A stretch of DNA of 14,954 nucleotides from Planctomycetota bacterium (lineage in GTDB: Bacteria > Planctomycetota > Planctomycetia > Isosphaerales > Isosphaeraceae): NCBI GenBank assembly GCA_021777685.1, contig JAJYDH010000015.1, positions 1 to 14,954 of the forward strand. The letters are read 5' to 3'. The translations under genes were made by a program, and so were the position numbers. The notes below the pieces were generated by a model, which ran no database searches, was not told where the DNA came from, and was given only the letters and a program-made list of their open reading frames with translations. Positions 1 through 6,864 of the stretch are shown here, piece by piece (the first letter of the stretch is position 1; each line of letters begins with the position of its first letter).

Positions 1-1585
1 CGGCGATGGCGCGGACCTCGTGCGTCTTGTAGTCGCGGACCTCGGTCAGGGCCAGGCCTCCGGCCGACTTCGGGGGGTTCGCGCGGAAGGCGGCCATCAG
101 CTTCTGGATCTGGGCGACGCCCTCGCGCCCCTCCAGCGTCTTGTTGACCTGACGCTCGCCGTAGTGGCCGACGTCGATGTAGAGGTTGTCGAGGTACTCC
201 AGGACGGTCTGCCGGCGGTCCTTGACCGTCGCGGCCAGCTCGGCGAAGAGGAGCGAGGCCACGGCGGCGTCCTTGTCGCGGACGTGGGTGCCCTTGAGGT
301 AGCCGTGCGACTCCTCGAAGCCGAAGAGGAAGCCGGCCGGGCCCTTGTCGTCGATCCGCTTGGCGATCCACTTGTAGCCGACGAGCAGGTTGTCCTCGAT
401 CTGGACCCCCTCCCGCCTCGCCAGGTCGCGGACCATCTCGGTCGAGACGAGGGTGGTGACGAGGTAGTGGTCGGGCCGGAGCTTGCCCCGGGCGCCGACC
501 TCCTTCATGACGAAGGCGGCGAGCAGGGCGCCGATCTGGTTGCCGTCGATCGTGGTCCATTCGCCCTTCGGGTCGCCGGTGACGGGCAGTCCCACGCCGA
601 TCCGATCGGCGTCGGGGTCGCTGGCGAGGACGAGATCGGCGCCGGTGGCCCGAGCCTCGTCGATGGCCGCGCGCAAGGTCTTGGGGATCTCCGGGTTCGA
701 GACGTGGCCCGGCACGTTCGGGAAGTCGCCGTCGGGGGTCCGCTGCGAGGCCAGGACGTTCAGCTTGGTGAACCCCGCCTTGAGGAGCGACGCGGCCACC
801 GAGGTCTCGCCGACACCGTGCATCGGCGTGTAGACGATCGAGACGTCGCGGGCGGGGGAGACCGACTCGCCGACGACGGCCGAGGTGTACGCCTCGTCCA
901 CCTCGGGGCCGACCAGGACGATCGAGCCGTCCTTGATGGCCTCGTCGTAATCCTTCTCGGGGATCTCGCGGTCGGACGCCTCCTTGACGCAGTCGATGAT
1001 CCCGGAGTCGTCGGGCGGTATCACCTGGCCGCCGGCCGAGTTGTAGCACTTGAAGCCGTTGTCCGACGGGGCGTTGTGCGACGCGGTGATCATGATCCCG
1101 CAGTCGCACTTCAGGTAGCGGACGGCGAAGGAGAGCAGGGGGGTCGAGCGGTATTCCGGGAACAGGTAGACCTTGAACCCGGCCGCCGCCAGGACCCGGG
1201 CGCACGAGCGGGCGAACTCGGGCGAGTTGTGCCGGGTGTCGCGGGCGATGGCGCACGAGCGGGGCGAGTCGGCCCCCTTGGACCTCGTGACGTAGTCGGC
1301 CAGCCCCCGGGCGCTCTCGGCCATGGTCCGGGCGTTGAGGACGTTCGTCCCGACCGGGTACATCCGCCCCCTTCGGCCGCCGGTGCCGAACTCCAGGACA
1401 GCGTAGAAGGCGTCGTCGAGCACCTTCCACTTGCCGGCCTCGATGTCCTCGACCAGGCGGTCGCGGTAGGCGGCGAACGGCGGCTCGGCCAGCCATCGCT
1501 TGATGTTGGCCGCGGCGGAAGAGGAGATCTGTCCGGCCGATTCGGCCTTGACGACCAGGTTCACGGCGTCGTCGGGCGGTGCCAT
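1..1585 (-). CDS. Phospho-sugar mutase (phosphoglucomutase/phosphomannomutase family), C-terminus cut by the window
   Basis: The product belongs to the alpha-D-phosphohexomutase family, which interconverts sugar 1- and 6-phosphates through a phosphoserine in the cytoplasm. 528 residues are visible, and the reading frame is open to the left edge. Family motifs appear in order: the catalytic phosphoserine loop TASHN (Ser169), the metal-binding loop DPDADR (Asp323, Asp325, Asp327), and the sugar-binding loop FEESHG (Glu424, Glu425, Ser426). The phosphate-binding domain 4 is largely missing; relatives are about 570-600 residues, so some 50-70 residues lie outside. The TASHN-APSDNG form with FEESHG resembles PGM2/PgcA-type enzymes (phosphoglucomutase or phosphopentomutase) rather than AlgC or GlmM, so the sugar is not settled. 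The ATG at 1585 is chosen because the sequence aligns from there and a GGAG lies about 7-10 bases upstream. No neighbour in the window shares its pathway. Confidence 0.93.
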   Translation of the reverse strand, partial: MAPPDDAVNLVVKAESAGQISSSAAANIKRWLAEPPFAAYRDRLVEDIEAGKWKVLDDAFYAVLEFGTGGRRGRMYPVGTNVLNARTMAESARGLADYVTRSKGADSPRSCAIARDTRHNSPEFARSCARVLAAAGFKVYLFPEYRSTPLLSFAVRYLKCDCGIMITASHNAPSDNGFKCYNSAGGQVIPPDDSGIIDCVKEASDREIPEKDYDEAIKDGSIVLVGPEVDEAYTSAVVGESVSPARDVSIVYTPMHGVGETSVAASLLKAGFTKLNVLASQRTPDGDFPNVPGHVSNPEIPKTLRAAIDEARATGADLVLASDPDADRIGVGLPVTGDPKGEWTTIDGNQIGALLAAFVMKEVGARGKLRPDHYLVTTLVSTEMVRDLARREGVQIEDNLLVGYKWIAKRIDDKGPAGFLFGFEESHGYLKGTHVRDKDAAVASLLFAELAATVKDRRQTVLEYLDNLYIDVGHYGERQVNKTLEGREGVAQIQKLMAAFRANPPKSAGGLALTEVRDYKTHEVRAIA

Positions 1586-1672
1586 CGCATGCTGCTCCGT
1601 CGGCCCTCCGGCGATCGTCCCCCCGTCGCCCTCGCGACCCTCGAAACCGCCGCCTCCCGGACCGAGACTCAG

Positions 1673-1700
1673 GCTATCCCGCACGCTCCGGGGTTGGCAA
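1673..1700 (-). promoter_or_regulatory. Possible sigma-70 promoter of the phospho-sugar mutase gene
   Basis: On the minus strand TTGCCA (1695-1700) is followed after 16 bases by GATAGC (1673-1678). The -35 box matches the consensus at five of six positions, the -10 box at only three. It lies about 90 bases upstream of the ATG. The call rests on box similarity alone. Confidence 0.3.
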
Positions 1701-2121
1701 GACCACTCCCCGTCGAACGACCCCGGCGCATCCGAATCGACCCTCAAGACATGCCAATTCGGGGCGACTGATCCTGCCGATTCGGTCGTTGTAACTCTCA
1801 ACTTGAGCAAAACTTCCGGCCGGCGAGCTTGACGCCCGGCCTTGTAAAAAACTCCCCATTGTAAGTTGGGAGCGGACGGTTCGACGCCGGGCCCTGCGTG
1901 GCCTCCGGGCGATGTCGCGGGGATCTGGGCCCTTCGAAAGAAATTCGATCGCCGCAAATCTCGGCGGCGAGGCTTGTTGAAACGTGGGAGCGGCCGGATC
2001 GTCGGTGCTGTCGAGGGTCGTGGCACGGGCGTTGCTTTTCTATCCCTCGCCAAGCCGGCGACAGATGCACACCCGAGAAGAATTTTTCCTCAAGTCGGAA
2101 GGGCCCCAACCACGACAAGGT

Positions 2122-2171
2122 CGCCCCGATGTTGGGGCGGTCGATTCAACGACCGACGCCCGACGAGGGCG
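2122..2171 (+). promoter_or_regulatory. Three consecutive small hairpins in the leader of the CAP-domain gene
   Basis: Three perfect inverted repeats follow one another just before the ribosome binding site. CGCCCC/GGGGCG spans 2122-2139 with a 6-base loop. CGGTCG/CGACCG spans 2138-2155 with a 6-base loop and shares two bases with the first. CGCCC/GGGCG spans 2157-2171 with a 5-base loop. They could form a structured leader or protein-binding sites; whether they are transcribed is unknown. Confidence 0.4.
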
Positions 2172-2187
2172 TATATCGATAGGCCCT

Positions 2188-2194
2188 AGGAGGT
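2188..2194 (+). promoter_or_regulatory. Strong Shine-Dalgarno site fixing the CAP-domain gene start
   Basis: AGGAGGT is a near-perfect match to the anti-Shine-Dalgarno sequence and ends 3 bases before the ATG at 2198. This fixes the start directly ahead of the arginine-rich N-terminus. Confidence 0.8.
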
Positions 2195-2197
2195 CGA

Positions 2198-3421
2198 ATG
2201 TCCCGACCATCCCTCCGTCGCTCGCCGAACCTCGAACGACTCGAGACCCGCCAGGTCCTCAGCACTCTCGGCACCACGCCCGACCAGCAATATGCCCTCG
2301 AACTTATCAATCTCGTCCGCACCAATCCTTCCGCCGCCGCCGATAAACTGACCGCCAACATCTCCCCCGACGTCCTGGCGACCCTCAAGAGCGACGGCCT
2401 GATCCCCGACGCCTCGGCGAGCGAGGCCCGGAGTTACCTGGAGAAGAAGATGTCCGGCGCGACGGCGCTGCCCCCGCTCGCCTGGAGCGACGCCCTCGCA
2501 TCCTCGGCCCAGTCGCAGAGCAACTACGAGGCCGCCAACGGCGTCCAGACCCACCAGGGGCCGGGCCAGTCGAGCCTCAACGATCGGATCAGCTCGGCCG
2601 GCTACTCCAACTCGCTCAGCTACGGCGAGAACACCTTCGCCTACGCCGCCTCGGTCGACGAGGCCATGCAGGCGTTCCTGTTCGACTGGGGCGTCGCCGA
2701 CGACGGCCACTACAACAACCTGCTGCAGCCCGGGACCTCGGCCCAGGGATCGTTCAAGGACGTGGGCATCGGCCTGGTGAACACGAACGGCAACGGCGTC
2801 GGCCCGCTGGTCATCACCCAGGATTTCGGCAGCCAGCAGAACGAAGGCCCTCAGATCCTCGGCGCCGTCTTCAACGACCCCAACCAGACCGGCTTCTACG
2901 CCCCCGGCCAGGGTCAGGGTGGCGTGACGATCGACGCCCTGAATCTCTCGACCAACGTCGATTACCAGACTCAGAGCTGGGGTTCGGGCGGCTACCAGGT
3001 GCCCGTCGCCGCCAATGCCGACTACCAGGTCACCGCGACCGAGAACGGCCACGTCATCTCCAGCCAGAAGGTTCACGTCGGCAACGTGAACGAGATGGTC
3101 GACTTCATCCACAACCCGGCGAACGACCAGGCTCCCGCCCCGGCCCCGGTCGCACCCCCGGCCCCGGCCCCGGCCCCGGCCCCGGCCCCGGCCCCGGCCC
3201 CGGCCCCGACGCCGGTTTCGACCCCGAGCGTCAACGTCCAGCCGACCGTGAGCCAGCCGACGGTGGCGGCGGCCCAGGTCCTGATCAGCGTGCCGCCCCA
3301 GCAGCAGGACAACACGTCCTCCCAGCCGGCGACCCCCGCCCCCTCGACGCCCCCCGCCAATCCCGGCCCGCCCGCCTGGCTGGCCAGGTGGTCGCGCTGG
3401 ACGGCCTCGAACGCCAACTGA
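2198..3421 (+). CDS. Secreted CAP (SCP/PR-1) domain protein with a Pro-Ala linker
   Basis: A 407-residue protein, probably exported. Residues 1-23 carry basic residues and the motif LERLETRQVLS, matching the LExLEPRxLLS (LEPR-XLL-like) N-terminus of exported planctomycete proteins. No classical hydrophobic signal peptide is evident. Residues about 31-211 form a CAP/SCP domain: the cavity His119 in THQGPG, GEN with Glu144, HYNNLL with His171, then KDVGIG and VITQDFG. Residues about 217-302 look like a beta-sandwich of the carboxypeptidase-regulatory type (LGAVFND, GVTI, SWGSGGYQVPV). Residues about 312-338 are a Pro-Ala repeat, followed by a Pro/Ser/Thr/Gln-rich tail with no sorting signal. 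CAP proteins act outside the cell in varied roles such as lipid binding or occasional proteolysis, so no reaction can be assigned. The gene stands alone, with its own leader and terminator. Confidence 0.9.
   Translation: MSRPSLRRSPNLERLETRQVLSTLGTTPDQQYALELINLVRTNPSAAADKLTANISPDVLATLKSDGLIPDASASEARSYLEKKMSGATALPPLAWSDALASSAQSQSNYEAANGVQTHQGPGQSSLNDRISSAGYSNSLSYGENTFAYAASVDEAMQAFLFDWGVADDGHYNNLLQPGTSAQGSFKDVGIGLVNTNGNGVGPLVITQDFGSQQNEGPQILGAVFNDPNQTGFYAPGQGQGGVTIDALNLSTNVDYQTQSWGSGGYQVPVAANADYQVTATENGHVISSQKVHVGNVNEMVDFIHNPANDQAPAPAPVAPPAPAPAPAPAPAPAPAPTPVSTPSVNVQPTVSQPTVAAAQVLISVPPQQQDNTSSQPATPAPSTPPANPGPPAWLARWSRWTASNAN
3156..3208 (+). repeat. Tandem hexamer repeat (CCCCGG) inside the CAP-domain gene
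   Basis: About nine head-to-tail copies of a CCCCGG unit encode the alternating Pro-Ala stretch. Six-base copies keep the reading frame, so slipped-strand copy changes would only lengthen or shorten the linker. It is a coding repeat, not a CRISPR or integration site. Confidence 0.85.
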
Positions 3422-3448
3422 TCCCGGCCCGCGATCGATCGATTGACG

Positions 3449-3491
3449 AACGGCCCGGCCGGAGGGATCATCCCTCCGGCCGGGCCGTTTT
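3449..3491 (+). terminator. Rho-independent terminator of the CAP-domain gene
   Basis: A perfect 20-base inverted repeat (3449-3468 and 3470-3489) centred on a single base forms a very GC-rich stem and ends in TTTT at 3488-3491. It starts 27 bases after the stop codon. It could also stop minus-strand transcription leaving the tRNA gene, although that side has no T run. Confidence 0.9.
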
Positions 3492-3544
3492 CGTTCGAAC
3501 CCAAAATGACTCGACCCCAGGACCATGCCCGGGGTCGTGATCAG

Positions 3545-3618
3545 TGTGCTCGGCAGGAGTCGAACCTGCAACCTTCGGCTTCGGAGGCCGACGCTCTATC
3601 CAATTGAGCTACGAGCAC
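3545..3618 (-). tRNA. tRNA-Arg (anticodon CCG)
   Basis: The minus strand folds into a complete cloverleaf. The acceptor stem is GTGCTCG/CGAGCAC (7 pairs), the D stem GCTC/GAGC with an AATTGGATA loop, the anticodon stem TCGGC/GCCGA with loop CTCCGAA, and the T stem GCAGG/CCTGC with loop TTCGACT. T33 precedes anticodon CCG, which reads the arginine codon CGG. The discriminator is A (3545) and the CCA end is not encoded. CGG is a common codon in a GC-rich genome. The gene stands alone. Confidence 0.97.
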
Positions 3619-3627
3619 GTGGGCTTC

Positions 3628-3656
3628 ATCTCACCCGACCGGGCCCTCATTGTCAA
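3628..3656 (-). promoter_or_regulatory. Sigma-70-type promoter of the tRNA-Arg gene
   Basis: On the minus strand a perfect -35 box TTGACA (3651-3656) is followed after 17 bases by a weak -10 box TGAGAT (3628-3633). The predicted transcription start near 3621 lies about three bases from the mature tRNA 5' end, as is usual for tRNA genes. Confidence 0.6.
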
Positions 3657-3731
3657 GGGGCTGGAGCGTCGGGACGCGATTCGGCCGCCTTCGAGAGTGA
3701 TCCCGCGGATTCTGCTGATTCCTGACGCCCT

Positions 3732-3773
3732 CCCACCCTAACCCTCCCCCTTGCGGAGGAGGGCCGGAGTGGG
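3732..3773. repeat. Hairpin element with tetraloop downstream of the beta-ureidopropionase gene
   Basis: On the minus strand a 9-pair stem (arms 3742-3750 and 3755-3763, one G-T pair) is capped by the GNRA-type tetraloop GCAA. It is flanked by a second pairing of CCCAC with GTGGG (3732-3736 and 3769-3773). It starts about 55 bases past the amidohydrolase stop codon and could end or protect that transcript, but no T run follows. It resembles short interspersed palindromic repeats; other copies cannot be seen in this window. Confidence 0.5.
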
Positions 3774-3827
3774 GGGGGCGTGGCACCACCTGAATCGGCG
3801 AGTACACCGCGCCCCCGAAGGCCGCCC

Positions 3828-4697
3828 TCAAAGCTCGACGATCGGGCCATACGTCTCGGGCCGACGGTCCCGGTAGAACTGCCAGGTGTTGCGGACCTCG
3901 CGGATCAGGTCGAGGTCGAGGTCGGCGATGACCACGTCGTCGGAGTCTCGGGCCCCGACGGCGAGCATCCTGCCCCTCGGGTCGCAGAAATAGCTCTGGC
4001 CGTAGAACTCGCCGATCCGCCAGGGGTCTTCGAACCCCGGCCGGTTGATCGCGCCGACGAAGTAGCCGTTGGCGACCGCGTGGGCCGGCTGCTCCAGCTT
4101 CCAGAGGTATTCCGAGAGGCCGGCGACCGTCGCCGAGGGGTTGAAGACGATCTCCGCGCCCGCCAGGCCCAGGCACCGCGCGCCCTCGGGGAAGTGCCGG
4201 TCGTAGCAGAGGTAGACCCCGACCTTGCCGACCCTCGTGTCGAAGACCGGATAGCCGAGGTTGCCGGGGCGGAAGTAGAACTTCTCCCAGAACCCGGGGT
4301 CGCAGTGGGGGATGTGCATCTTCCGGAACTTGCCGAGGTACGACCCGTCGGCGTCGATCACGGCCGCCGTGTTGTAGTAGACCCCGGTGATGTCCTCCTC
4401 GTACACCGGCACGACGAGCACGATCCCGTGCTTCCGGGCGACGTCGGCCATGAGCCTGATCGTGGGGCCGTCGGGCACGCGTTCGGTCATCTCGTACCAG
4501 CGCGTCGACTGCTCGGCGCAGAAGTATGGGCCGTAGAACAGCTCCTGGAGGCAGACTACCTGCGCCCCCCGGTCCGCCGCCCGGGCGATCAGGGTGAGGT
4601 GCTTCTCGATCATCGCCGCCTTGATCTTCGGAGCCGGCGATGTCGCCGGCTCGCAGAGCGTGGCCTGGATCAATCCGCCTCGGACGACACGCGCCAT
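3828..4697 (-). CDS. Beta-ureidopropionase-like amidohydrolase (nitrilase superfamily)
   Basis: A 289-residue cytoplasmic carbon-nitrogen hydrolase. The predicted reaction is N-carbamoyl-beta-alanine (or N-carbamoyl-beta-aminoisobutyrate) plus water to beta-amino acid, ammonia and CO2, the last step of reductive pyrimidine degradation. The nitrilase triad is visible: Glu52 (QELFYGPYF), Lys126 (RKMHIPH) and Cys164 (YLCYDRHFPE). The stretches GNLGYPVFDT, GAEIVFNPSAT and AINRPG match beta-ureidopropionase closely; N-carbamoylputrescine amidase and N-carbamoyl amino acid hydrolases are the alternatives. Relatives range from about 280 to 390 residues, so the length is normal for a bacterial form. 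The gene follows the permease with a 16-base gap and is the last of the group, with dihydropyrimidinase and preTA encoded upstream on the same strand. No strong Shine-Dalgarno precedes the ATG; GAGG lies about 5-8 bases away. Confidence 0.92.
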   Translation of the reverse strand: MARVVRGGLIQATLCEPATSPAPKIKAAMIEKHLTLIARAADRGAQVVCLQELFYGPYFCAEQSTRWYEMTERVPDGPTIRLMADVARKHGIVLVVPVYEEDITGVYYNTAAVIDADGSYLGKFRKMHIPHCDPGFWEKFYFRPGNLGYPVFDTRVGKVGVYLCYDRHFPEGARCLGLAGAEIVFNPSATVAGLSEYLWKLEQPAHAVANGYFVGAINRPGFEDPWRIGEFYGQSYFCDPRGRMLAVGARDSDDVVIADLDLDLIREVRNTWQFYRDRRPETYGPIVEL

Positions 4698-4713
4698 CTC
4701 GGCCTCGATCTCA

Positions 4714-6219
4714 TCAAAGGGACGAATCGCGGGCGGTCCCGCCTTTCGCCCGGCCCAGTGCGATGTAAACGACCGCCGAGACCCCGAAGCTCAGGAACCA
4801 GGCGTAATTGTACAGGTCGGTCCAGACCTTCGGGACGTCCGCCAGCTTGACCGTCGCCAGGAAGCCCGGCACGCACGGAGCGATCCCGGCGGCCAGTGCG
4901 ACCAGCGCGACGGGGTTGAAGCCCCCGGCGTACCAGTAGGGACCGTCTTTCTGATAGAGCCCCTTCAGGTCGAGCCGGGTCTTGCGGAGGACGTAATAGT
5001 CGGCGATCAGCACACCTCCGACAGCCCCGAGGAGCGAGGAATAGGCGATCAGCCAGACGAAGATGTAGCCGTCGGGGTCGGCGACCAGCCGCCAGGGCTG
5101 GATCAGGATGCCGATGACGCCGGTGATCAGCCCGCCAACCCGGAACGAGATCCGCCGGGGCCAGACGTGGGCGAAGTCGTTGGCCGGGCCGACGACGTTG
5201 GCCGCGACGTTCGTCGCCAGGGTCGCCAGGCAGAGCGCCCCCATCGCCAGGGAGAGCACCAGCGGGTCGCGGAACTTGCTCAGGAGGACGACCGGGTCCC
5301 AGATCGTCGAGCCGTAGATCGTGGCGGTCGCGGAGGTCACGGCCACGCCGATGAACGAGAACAGGCCCATCGTCGCCGGCAGGCCGAGCGCCTGGCCGAT
5401 CACCTGGTCGCGCTGGGTGTAGGCGTAGCGGGAGAAGTCGGGGATGTTCAGCGAAAGGGTCGCCCAGAACCCGACCATCGCCGTCAGGGCAGGGAAGAAG
5501 AACGACCAGAACCGGCCGGATTTGGGCCCTCCCGGGGCGAACGCCGAAGGTTGTTCCAGCATCGGACCGAACCCGTGCGCCGCCCGGTACGCCCAGGCCA
5601 GGAGCACCAACCCGAGCACGATCAGCAGGGGGGCCTTGACGTTCAGGAGGAGCCGGATCGACTCCACGCCCAGGACCACGACCAGCATGTTGACCGCCCA
5701 GAACCCGAGGAAGCACGCGAGCTGCAACGAGTTCAGCCCGAGATCGCCGATCGGCGGCGAGGCGCCCCAGTCGGGCCGGAAGATGGCGAGGATGGTCGCG
5801 ATGGCGTTCCCGCCGATCCAGCACTGGATGCCGAACCAGCCGCAGGCGACCAGCGCCCGGAGCATCGCCGGCACGTTCGCCCCCCTCAAGCCGAACGACG
5901 CCCGGCAGTAGACCGGGAACGGAATGCCGTACTTGGTCCCGGCGTGGGCGTTCAGGACCATCGGGACCAGGACGATCGTGTTGCCCAGGAAGATGGTCAG
6001 GACCGCCTGCCACCAGTTCATCCCCTCGGAGATCAGCGACGAGGCGAGCATGTACGTCGGGATGCACGCCGACATCGAGACCCAGAGGGCCGCGATGTCC
6101 CGAGCGCCCCATTTTCGGGCCGAGAGGAGCGTCGGGGCCATGTCCCGGTTGATGTACCCCGACCCGTCGTGATCGATCGTGTCGGCGGGGATCGTCGCCG
6201 ACTCGTCCGCGGTGGCCAT
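4714..6219 (-). CDS. NCS1-family nucleobase/hydantoin:cation symporter
   Basis: A 501-residue inner-membrane protein with about 12 hydrophobic segments, the usual size for NCS1 (nucleobase:cation symporter-1) carriers of uracil, cytosine, allantoin or hydantoins. Family signatures: the TM1 region with PTYMLASSL (residues 54-62), HAGTKYGIPFPVYCRASFG (92-110), ACGWFGIQCWIGG (125-137) and LNIPDFSRYA (257-266). Trp128 and Gln132 correspond to the substrate-contacting Trp/Gln of the Mhp1 helix, and Asn258 belongs to the conserved NxPDF segment. The substrate cannot be read from sequence alone; the neighbours point to uracil, thymine, cytosine or a dihydropyrimidine/hydantoin. The start is supported by GGGAGGG upstream. 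The gene lies 27 bases after the deaminase stop and 16 before the amidohydrolase start, consistent with one transcript. Confidence 0.95.
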   Translation of the reverse strand: MATADESATIPADTIDHDGSGYINRDMAPTLLSARKWGARDIAALWVSMSACIPTYMLASSLISEGMNWWQAVLTIFLGNTIVLVPMVLNAHAGTKYGIPFPVYCRASFGLRGANVPAMLRALVACGWFGIQCWIGGNAIATILAIFRPDWGASPPIGDLGLNSLQLACFLGFWAVNMLVVVLGVESIRLLLNVKAPLLIVLGLVLLAWAYRAAHGFGPMLEQPSAFAPGGPKSGRFWSFFFPALTAMVGFWATLSLNIPDFSRYAYTQRDQVIGQALGLPATMGLFSFIGVAVTSATATIYGSTIWDPVVLLSKFRDPLVLSLAMGALCLATLATNVAANVVGPANDFAHVWPRRISFRVGGLITGVIGILIQPWRLVADPDGYIFVWLIAYSSLLGAVGGVLIADYYVLRKTRLDLKGLYQKDGPYWYAGGFNPVALVALAAGIAPCVPGFLATVKLADVPKVWTDLYNYAWFLSFGVSAVVYIALGRAKGGTARDSSL

Positions 6220-6246
6220 CGGCCCTCCCTTCCGCCCGCCTTCCGC

Positions 6247-6714
6247 TCAGTACGACCGGCCCACCCCGGCGTCCTTCCACTCCCGGAACAGCCCGGCGCA
6301 CTCCTCGGCGAGCAGGCCCCCCTCGATCGCCAGCGGGCTCCGGCCCAGGCTGGCGAGGGTCGAGGCGGGGACGGGCATCTCGCTGAAGCCGGCCGAGGCC
6401 GCGTCGGCGATCGACGCGCCGAAGACCAGCCGGTCGACCTTCGCCCAGTGGATCGCCGCCAGGCACATCGGGCAGGGCTCGCAGGTCGAGTAGAGCGTGC
6501 AGCCCTTCAGGTCGATCGTGCCGAGTGCCCGCGCCGCGGCCCGGAGGTTGTTGACCTCGGCGTGGGCGGTGGGGTCGGTGTCGAGCCAGACCGTGTTGTG
6601 GGCCGCCACGATCGCGCGATCCCCGAGGACAACGATCGAGCCGAACGGCGACTGTCCGGCGGCGATCCCCTCGCGGGCCTGGGCGATGGCCAGTCTCATC
6701 CAGTCGCTGTCGGT
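6247..6714 (-). CDS. Zinc-dependent nucleobase/nucleoside deaminase (cytidine/deoxycytidylate deaminase fold)
   Basis: A cytoplasmic hydrolytic deaminase of about 155 residues. Zinc and catalytic motifs are intact: HAE (His52, Glu54) and PCPMC (Cys82, Cys85), with SPFGSIV near the N-terminus. The segment after the second motif, VFGASIADAASAGFSEM, resembles guanine deaminase (GuaD-like) more than TadA, which carries other tRNA-binding residues. Guanine, cytosine or a related base are possible; the pyrimidine setting would favour cytosine to uracil, but that is inference. The start is uncertain. A TTG at 6714 gives MTDSDWMRLAI, which fits the family; an ATG at 6699 is also possible. The frame extends to a TTG at 6804, but the promoter boxes at 6807-6836 would start transcription at about 6800, leaving that TTG outside the message. 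It is the first gene of the deaminase-permease-amidohydrolase unit. Confidence 0.88.
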   Translation of the reverse strand, partial: TDSDWMRLAIAQAREGIAAGQSPFGSIVVLGDRAIVAAHNTVWLDTDPTAHAEVNNLRAAARALGTIDLKGCTLYSTCEPCPMCLAAIHWAKVDRLVFGASIADAASAGFSEMPVPASTLASLGRSPLAIEGGLLAEECAGLFREWKDAGVGRSY

Positions 6715-6806
6715 CAAAGGCGAGGCGTCCGAAGGGTCTGGAGCGAGTCTCTTTCGCGGGATTCGGGGCCGGAGGAGAGCGGAACGGCCCCGGAAGGACG
6801 CCAAAT

Positions 6807-6836
6807 ATGCTAGTCCACGCCTTCAATCCGCGTCAA
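6807..6836 (-). promoter_or_regulatory. Sigma-70-like promoter before the deaminase-permease-amidohydrolase unit
   Basis: On the minus strand TTGACG (6831-6836, five of six consensus bases) is separated by 18 bases from TAGCAT (6807-6812, four of six). It lies between the metallopeptidase stop and the deaminase coding region and would give a leader of about 85 bases to the TTG at 6714. It suggests that the last three genes can be transcribed on their own. Confidence 0.5.
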
Positions 6837-6864
6837 GGATCTGGCGAGCCGTTGCGACTCGACA

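Larger units (their letters stand above)
1586..2197. other. 612-base intergenic region between divergent genes
   Basis: The region separates the phospho-sugar mutase (minus) from the CAP-domain gene (plus), so it should hold promoters for both. Short open frames exist on both strands, but they lack recognisable domains and good ribosome binding sites, and their composition looks random. Visible structure includes a short palindrome CTCAACTTGAG around 1797-1807, an A/T-rich patch near 1843-1870, and three back-to-back hairpins at 2122-2171. I see no RNA gene or mobile element. Confidence 0.6.

Noticed and set aside
20..1771. Long plus-strand open frame (583 codons) over the phospho-sugar mutase
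   Set aside because: The minus strand has all mutase motifs in one frame. The plus frame is low-complexity Val/Asp/Gly/Arg-rich sequence, a typical antisense shadow in GC-rich DNA.
1798..2189. Small genes in the gap before the CAP-domain gene
   Set aside because: Several frames of about 80-120 codons overlap on both strands, without ribosome binding sites, domains or consistent codon use.
3156..3208. CRISPR-like or microsatellite locus
   Set aside because: It is a six-base coding repeat with no spacers, inside an intact frame.
2186..3571. Long minus-strand frame (461 codons) over the CAP-domain gene
   Set aside because: It is Arg/Gly-rich without domains, crosses the terminator and part of the tRNA, and lies antisense to a gene with CAP motifs and a strong ribosome binding site.
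4594..6826. Long plus- and minus-strand frames (over 700 codons each) across the permease and deaminase
   Set aside because: Both are Arg/Pro/Asp-rich shadows. The NCS1 and deaminase signatures lie in other frames with proper starts and stops.
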